Source of the DNA: Collinsella aerofaciens
Lineage (GTDB): Bacteria; Actinomycetota; Coriobacteriia; Coriobacteriales; Coriobacteriaceae
NCBI RefSeq assembly: GCF_015558785.1
Contig: NZ_JADMOP010000013.1
Coordinates: forward strand, 1 to 64,000
Length of the DNA: 64,000 bases
Direction of reading: 5' to 3'
Below the pieces are notes generated by a model that was not told where the DNA came from, made no database searches, and saw only the letters and a list, made by a program, of their open reading frames with translations. This document shows, in pieces, positions 59,834 to 64,000 of this stretch. Every line of letters begins with the position of its first letter. Position 1 is the stretch's first letter. The position numbers and the translations under genes are program-made.

Positions 59834-60949
59834 ATGCCAATCTACTTCATTGCCTTTGTGTCCCATATTGTATTGCTATATTTCTCAGTAAAGATAACTA
59901 ATAAGCGCGTCAGTTTTCTTCTCGCGGTTATCTCGATTCTTCCCCTTTGCTTGGTGGCAGGGCTGCGCGATGCATCTGTCGGTACCGATACCTCTGCATA
60001 TCCCCTCAGGTGTTTTTACGCCTCGCAGTATTATTCGCTCACAGGTGCTATGGGTGCTTGCTCAGATCAAGAGCCGCTATTCGTGATTCTCTTCTGGATC
60101 CTGGGGAGACTGACTAGCGATTTCCACGCTGTTCTTTTTCTTTGTGAAGCCATCGTTCTCCTTCCCTATATTTTAGTTGTTAGGAAGTTGTATCCTCGCG
60201 GGTATCCTATCGTAGGTTTCTTTCTTTGTTTCGTTGTGTTTGGTTATACGTTAAACATAATTAGGCAATGTCTTGCTACTAGCATGCTCGTCATGATGGT
60301 TTATGAGCTGTTCCGCGAGAAGCGCGTCTCCGCTATTGTTTATTTGGTTCTTGCAGTTGGCTTCCACAAGATGTCTGTCATGGGACTTTTTATTTGGATT
60401 ATTTATATTTCATGCTTCAATCGCAGGCACGAACGTTCGTACAAGACCGTTGCACTTCTTGCATGTGTTGGCGTTATCATTTTTGCCATTTGCGTGATTA
60501 TGATTGGCCCGGATGTAATGGAGTTCGTATCTCAATTTACGTCGTCATATAGCTTTCAGATCAAACACGCTGGTTTGGGTTCATTTAATACCACAATGCT
60601 TATTTATTTTCTGTTTTGCCTTGCTATATGGATGCTGGGTAGTAAGGGTTTGAACACGAGCATTGATCGATGGACGCTAAATTTCTATACGACCAACGGT
60701 ATAATTTCTTCCTTGTTCGCTCAATTTGCGAGCATCAGTCCTGAGCTAATTCGACTCAGTTTCCCTTTTCTTTTCATTTCAGGTTTTGTTTACCCCTTTT
60801 TGTCTGAAAACCTTGGCAGAGAGCGGTTCCTAACCGGGGTTCTGGGTGTCTTGTTTTTCATGTTTTATTTTGTCATTACGTTTGTATATGGCGGCAGTTG
60901 TGATCTTTTTCCGTATTCGTCGGCACTATTAGGAGTTATTTATGCATGA
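59834..60949 (+). CDS. EpsG/Wzy-like polysaccharide polymerase
   Basis: This 371-residue protein has about ten membrane segments. The family signature GLRDASVGTDTSAYPLR lies near residue 45, and DQEPLFVILFWIL follows. EpsG proteins polymerise repeat units outside the membrane. It follows the small ORF by two bases and its last 8 bases overlap the next glycosyltransferase. Confidence 0.85.
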   Translation: MPIYFIAFVSHIVLLYFSVKITNKRVSFLLAVISILPLCLVAGLRDASVGTDTSAYPLRCFYASQYYSLTGAMGACSDQEPLFVILFWILGRLTSDFHAVLFLCEAIVLLPYILVVRKLYPRGYPIVGFFLCFVVFGYTLNIIRQCLATSMLVMMVYELFREKRVSAIVYLVLAVGFHKMSVMGLFIWIIYISCFNRRHERSYKTVALLACVGVIIFAICVIMIGPDVMEFVSQFTSSYSFQIKHAGLGSFNTTMLIYFLFCLAIWMLGSKGLNTSIDRWTLNFYTTNGIISSLFAQFASISPELIRLSFPFLFISGFVYPFLSENLGRERFLTGVLGVLFFMFYFVITFVYGGSCDLFPYSSALLGVIYA

Positions 60950-61937
60950 CGAAACGCCTGACATCAGTATTGTTGTACCGGTATATAACACCGAGCGTTT
61001 TCTCCCCGCTTGTCTGGAATCTATTGATATTCAAGGAACCGGTTCTTTTGAGGTAATTCTTGTGGATGATGGTTCCACCGATGGATCTCCTGATATTTGC
61101 GATGCTTATTGCGATAAGCGTGAGAGAGCCTTCGTTATTCATAAGGACAACGAAGGTCTTCTCGCTGCACGGCGAGACGGTCTTCGCGAGGCGAGCGGGC
61201 GTTATATTCTTTCGCTCGACTCCGATGACGCTCTTCTTGAAGGTTGCATCAAAAAGGTATGCGATGTAATTGCCTCGACTGGTGCTGATATCATTTCATT
61301 TGATTTCACTATGGGATTGATGCCTATTAAACCCTCGCTAAAAGTTGATATCTGTTCTGGTATGCACACGGGTGAATCTTTTGATGCCGTTAAAAGCCTG
61401 TTGTGCGGATGCGATTTCAATAGCGTTTGGAATAAAGTCATTCGGAGAGATTTATTTGCCAGTGACGAGTGGTATTCGAAACGAGTTGGTCTTATGCATG
61501 GTGAGGATCTCTGTCAACTTCTTCCTGTTTTCGATATTGCAAAGAGTTTATTTCACATTGACGAACCGCTTTACTACTATCGTCAGCATGACACTAATAG
61601 TACGAAGCAGTTTAAAGAGGATCAGATAACTGATTGGAGCTTTGTAAGCGACGAATTGATTCGCTATGCGAGTGAATGGTCGAGTGATTCAGTCAAAAAT
61701 GCCAATAGGGGTATCTGTCGACATTATTGTGATCTTGATGAAGTTCTTTGGCATTGTGAAGCGGATAAAGAGGTGAAAAGACAATTTGATAAAACAATAA
61801 AAAGCGAGTATCGGAGGCGAATCAGCAATTGTCCGGACTTAGTTCATAGTCTTGTTTTGTCAAATTTCAGTATTGTTTCTTTTGCTGCTCGGCACATACT
61901 GAGCTGCTTTAAATGCCTTCGTCGTCTCTTTGTATAA
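60942..61937 (+). CDS. Family 2 glycosyltransferase
   Basis: This 331-residue GT-A protein has DISIVVPVYNTERFLPACLESIDIQGTGSFEVILVDDGSTDGS at its start and YILSLDSDDALLEGC as DxD. It overlaps the polymerase by 8 bases. A C-terminal helix-rich region from about residue 230 is typical of EPS transferases. It is followed by a gap of about 400 bases. Confidence 0.88.
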   Translation: MHDETPDISIVVPVYNTERFLPACLESIDIQGTGSFEVILVDDGSTDGSPDICDAYCDKRERAFVIHKDNEGLLAARRDGLREASGRYILSLDSDDALLEGCIKKVCDVIASTGADIISFDFTMGLMPIKPSLKVDICSGMHTGESFDAVKSLLCGCDFNSVWNKVIRRDLFASDEWYSKRVGLMHGEDLCQLLPVFDIAKSLFHIDEPLYYYRQHDTNSTKQFKEDQITDWSFVSDELIRYASEWSSDSVKNANRGICRHYCDLDEVLWHCEADKEVKRQFDKTIKSEYRRRISNCPDLVHSLVLSNFSIVSFAARHILSCFKCLRRLFV

Positions 61938-62335
61938 TGTGGGTCATTATTGCTTTTTCTAATATGTTTAGATGGAGCATTATTCTTCTTGACCGAGCCT
62001 GCCTTAGCTTTCGGCTAAGTGGCGAGCATTTACGATTGAACCGACATCGAGGATCTGGTCCTGTCGCGCGGTATATTCATTCCTAGGGCTTTTGTTATTT
62101 CGGTTGATGCTTAGAAGCTGCTCTTTGCACGTTATTTCAAAGAAAATCTCCAACGTCCCTATGTTTTGGGTGAGGCAATAGACGCTTACGTTTGTGATTT
62201 TTTGTTTGTAGCCTATTCCTCTAGGGGGTTCTGTCTGCGATTGGTCTTGTTGATTGCATGATAGGGCATCATGACTTAAATATTCGAATCGATGGAAGCG
62301 CATATTTATTCGACTTTAAAGATAGGAGGAGTCAA
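61938..62335. other. Gap without a supported gene in the polysaccharide cluster
   Basis: About 400 A/T-rich bases contain only short interrupted frames on both strands. A 99-codon frame on the minus strand (62004-62303) shows no recognisable family or ribosome site. The sequence may be a decayed gene. A strong ribosome site TAGGAGG (62323-62329) at its end serves the next gene. Confidence 0.5.
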
Positions 62336-63499
62336 TTGTTGCAGATTCTTAATTTAATTAAGAAAGCTATAAAACTTATACTTTCCAGCCCTATTTATGA
62401 TGGCTTACTCAGGTTAAGTCGTCGTTCCGATGCTATATCCTATGCGTCTAAGGCGAAGCTGGGTATGGTTTCCAAGAGACCATCCAATATGTTCATGCCT
62501 ATTGTTTTTAATGAAGGCGTATCTTACGACATTTCTATTATTGTGCCTGTATATAACGTTGAAAAATACCTTAAACCCTGCCTAGAATCCATTGTGACTC
62601 AGAAGTTTTCTGGCAAGTTTGAGGTTATTATTGTCGATGATGGGTCTAAAGATGATTCTGGTGCAATAGCCGATTCGTATGGACTAATGCCCAATGTTCT
62701 TGTAATTCACCAGGTAAACGGCGGCCTTTCCGCAGCGCGCAATGCGGGTCTTAGGGTTTCTCGCGGTAAGTACATCATGTTCGTGGATTCTGATGACATG
62801 ATCGGGCCAGGGTATCTTGAGGCTATGTGGAGCAGACTCGATCAAACATCTGCGGATTTCGTTACATCGACTTTTAGATATATGTCTGATGATGGTTTGG
62901 TTGGCGAGATAGAGAACGATAGAGCTAGTTGGATGGTGCCGTGGGGCAGACTATATCGTCGTGAAGTCTGGAATCGACTAGGTTTTCCCGTAGGTGCATG
63001 GTATGAGGATTTGATCCATCCGTTATGGATAGATTGTCGCTTTAACGATGAACCTTGTTATGATTTGAGTGGCTATTATTACCGAATCCGTCCTGGGTCC
63101 ATTATGCAGTCTACCCCTACGAATGTTAAAGGGCTTGATTCGTATTGGGTTCTCGATGAATTGATTTCTTATCGTTCGAAGCTTGGAATTTCTTACTCTC
63201 AGGAAGACTTCGATCGTATTTTTCCTCTGTTCGGGCCGCTTTTGCTTGGGAGAACCGTTGCCTTGGACAACGGCGCACGTAAAACTATGTTTACTTGTTG
63301 TTGCGACACGTTCAATTCAATTGATGAGTTCAGTATGGTGAGTACTTCGATGAACGGTAGATGGAAGGATATCGAGAGGGCTCTGCGTACTTCGGATTAC
63401 AGCCGCTATCTTCTCGCATCGCTTTCTCTAGCTGCTGATGGGGTAACTGGACTTAGCCTTTCAGATGCAATCCATATTTGGGTGAACAGGAACAGATAA
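62336..63499 (+). CDS. Family 2 glycosyltransferase with N-terminal extension
   Basis: This 387-residue protein starts with about 60 residues of basic and hydrophobic sequence (LQILNLIKKAIKLILSS). The GT-A domain then has YDISIIVPVYNVEKYLKPCLESIV and YIMFVDSDDMIGPGYLE. TTG 62336 is preferred because TAGGAGG lies six bases upstream; longer in-frame starts lack a ribosome site. The extension may bind the membrane. Sugar unknown. Confidence 0.85.
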   Translation: MLQILNLIKKAIKLILSSPIYDGLLRLSRRSDAISYASKAKLGMVSKRPSNMFMPIVFNEGVSYDISIIVPVYNVEKYLKPCLESIVTQKFSGKFEVIIVDDGSKDDSGAIADSYGLMPNVLVIHQVNGGLSAARNAGLRVSRGKYIMFVDSDDMIGPGYLEAMWSRLDQTSADFVTSTFRYMSDDGLVGEIENDRASWMVPWGRLYRREVWNRLGFPVGAWYEDLIHPLWIDCRFNDEPCYDLSGYYYRIRPGSIMQSTPTNVKGLDSYWVLDELISYRSKLGISYSQEDFDRIFPLFGPLLLGRTVALDNGARKTMFTCCCDTFNSIDEFSMVSTSMNGRWKDIERALRTSDYSRYLLASLSLAADGVTGLSLSDAIHIWVNRNR

Positions 63500-63502
63500 A
63501 TA

Positions 63503-64000
63503 ATGAAGATTGGAACGATTACTTTCCACGGTGCTTTAAATTTCGGGTCTGCACTCCAGTCTTATGCGCTTCAAGAAGTCTTGAAAGGTATGGGGCATGA
63601 GGTGCGAATAATTGACTATCGCTCTCGCGATTATGAGCAATATAGGTTATTCCAACCTCGCCACCCGAAGATGACGCTGCGTGCAATGCGCTGTTGGCGT
63701 AAGCGGTTGTCTAGAAAGACTGCATTTACGGAATTTTCTAAAAAGTATTTCAGGCTGACGAAGAGACCGTATTTCTGGAAAAAAGAAAGTGATATGTGCG
63801 AACTCGCAGAGCTGTTTGATTGTTTTATTTGCGGAAGCGATCAAATTTGGAATCTCGATTGCACACAAGGTGTTGTTGGCCCCTATTTCCTTTCATTTGC
63901 CGGAGATAGTCGACGAGTTGCTTACGCCCCCAGCCTTGCTCACACTTTCTTTAGACCGGAGAATTTTGATGAGCAGCTTGTATCCGATTTACTTTCAAGG
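63503..64000 (+). CDS. Polysaccharide pyruvyl transferase family protein, truncated by window end
   Basis: An open frame runs from ATG 63503 beyond the window (166 residues seen). It begins MKIGTITFHGALNFGSALQSYALQEVLKGMGHEV, the usual opening of polysaccharide pyruvyl transferases, and continues CFICGSDQIWN, another family block. These enzymes add pyruvate ketals to sugars, giving the polymer negative charge. It is three bases after the previous stop. Confidence 0.85.
   Translation, partial: MKIGTITFHGALNFGSALQSYALQEVLKGMGHEVRIIDYRSRDYEQYRLFQPRHPKMTLRAMRCWRKRLSRKTAFTEFSKKYFRLTKRPYFWKKESDMCELAELFDCFICGSDQIWNLDCTQGVVGPYFLSFAGDSRRVAYAPSLAHTFFRPENFDEQLVSDLLSR

Noticed and set aside
62004-62303. 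99-residue gene on the minus strand in the polysaccharide cluster
   Set aside because: Opposite to the operon, no ribosome site, no recognisable family.

Overview
The window looks like a chromosomal segment of a gut Coriobacteriia member, most likely Collinsella. The basis is the moderately high GC, the fermentative gene content and the protein flavour. The genus is inferred, not proven. Most genes lie on the + strand in tight operons. Several promoters look like extended -10 sites of the form TGGTAnAnT without a clear -35.

Region 1 (1-7.2 kb) holds two paralogous double-cubane-cluster/2-hydroxyacyl-CoA-dehydratase-like reductases and their ASKHA activase, followed by a selenium module: selD (itself a selenoprotein, in-frame UGA at codon 17), yedF, a DUF3343 protein and a cysteine desulfurase/selenocysteine-lyase-like protein. 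Region 2 (7.2-11.2 kb) has a branched-chain amino acid carrier, tRNA-Pro, tRNA-Gly, a predicted AbiEi/Vsr-like protein flanked by two dispersed palindromes, and a PIN-toxin/RelB-antitoxin pair.

Region 3 (11.5-27 kb) is a complete formate hydrogenlyase of the hydrogenase-4 (Hyf, FHL-2) type: hydN, selenocysteine fdhF (UGA at codon 140), hyfABCDEFGHI, maturation factors hycH and hycI, and focA. Region 4 (27-39.7 kb) has a frameshifted molybdopterin oxidoreductase, selA-selB-tRNA-Sec, mobA, a second DUF3343 protein, gdhA and a two-gene xanthine-dehydrogenase-like molybdenum hydroxylase. Together, Regions 1, 3 and 4 encode selenium activation, Sec insertion, a Sec enzyme, and the transporter and hydrogenase that use its product.

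Region 5 (39.7-56.1 kb) is housekeeping: tRNA-Leu, tig, clpP, clpX, valS, folC, an M24 peptidase, a three-gene GlpA-like FAD oxidoreductase operon on the minus strand, a zinc-ribbon membrane protein and thrS. Its intergenic gaps are packed with palindromic repeats of at least four families, including a four-unit array with an 80-bp period. Region 6 (56.1-64 kb) is a lower-GC exopolysaccharide cluster: a NusG-like (LoaP/UpxY-type) antiterminator whose promoter is bracketed by inverted repeats, an initiating sugar transferase, four family-2 glycosyltransferases, an EpsG/Wzy-like polymerase and a pyruvyl transferase cut by the window end.

No CRISPR array, prophage, transposase or replication origin was seen.
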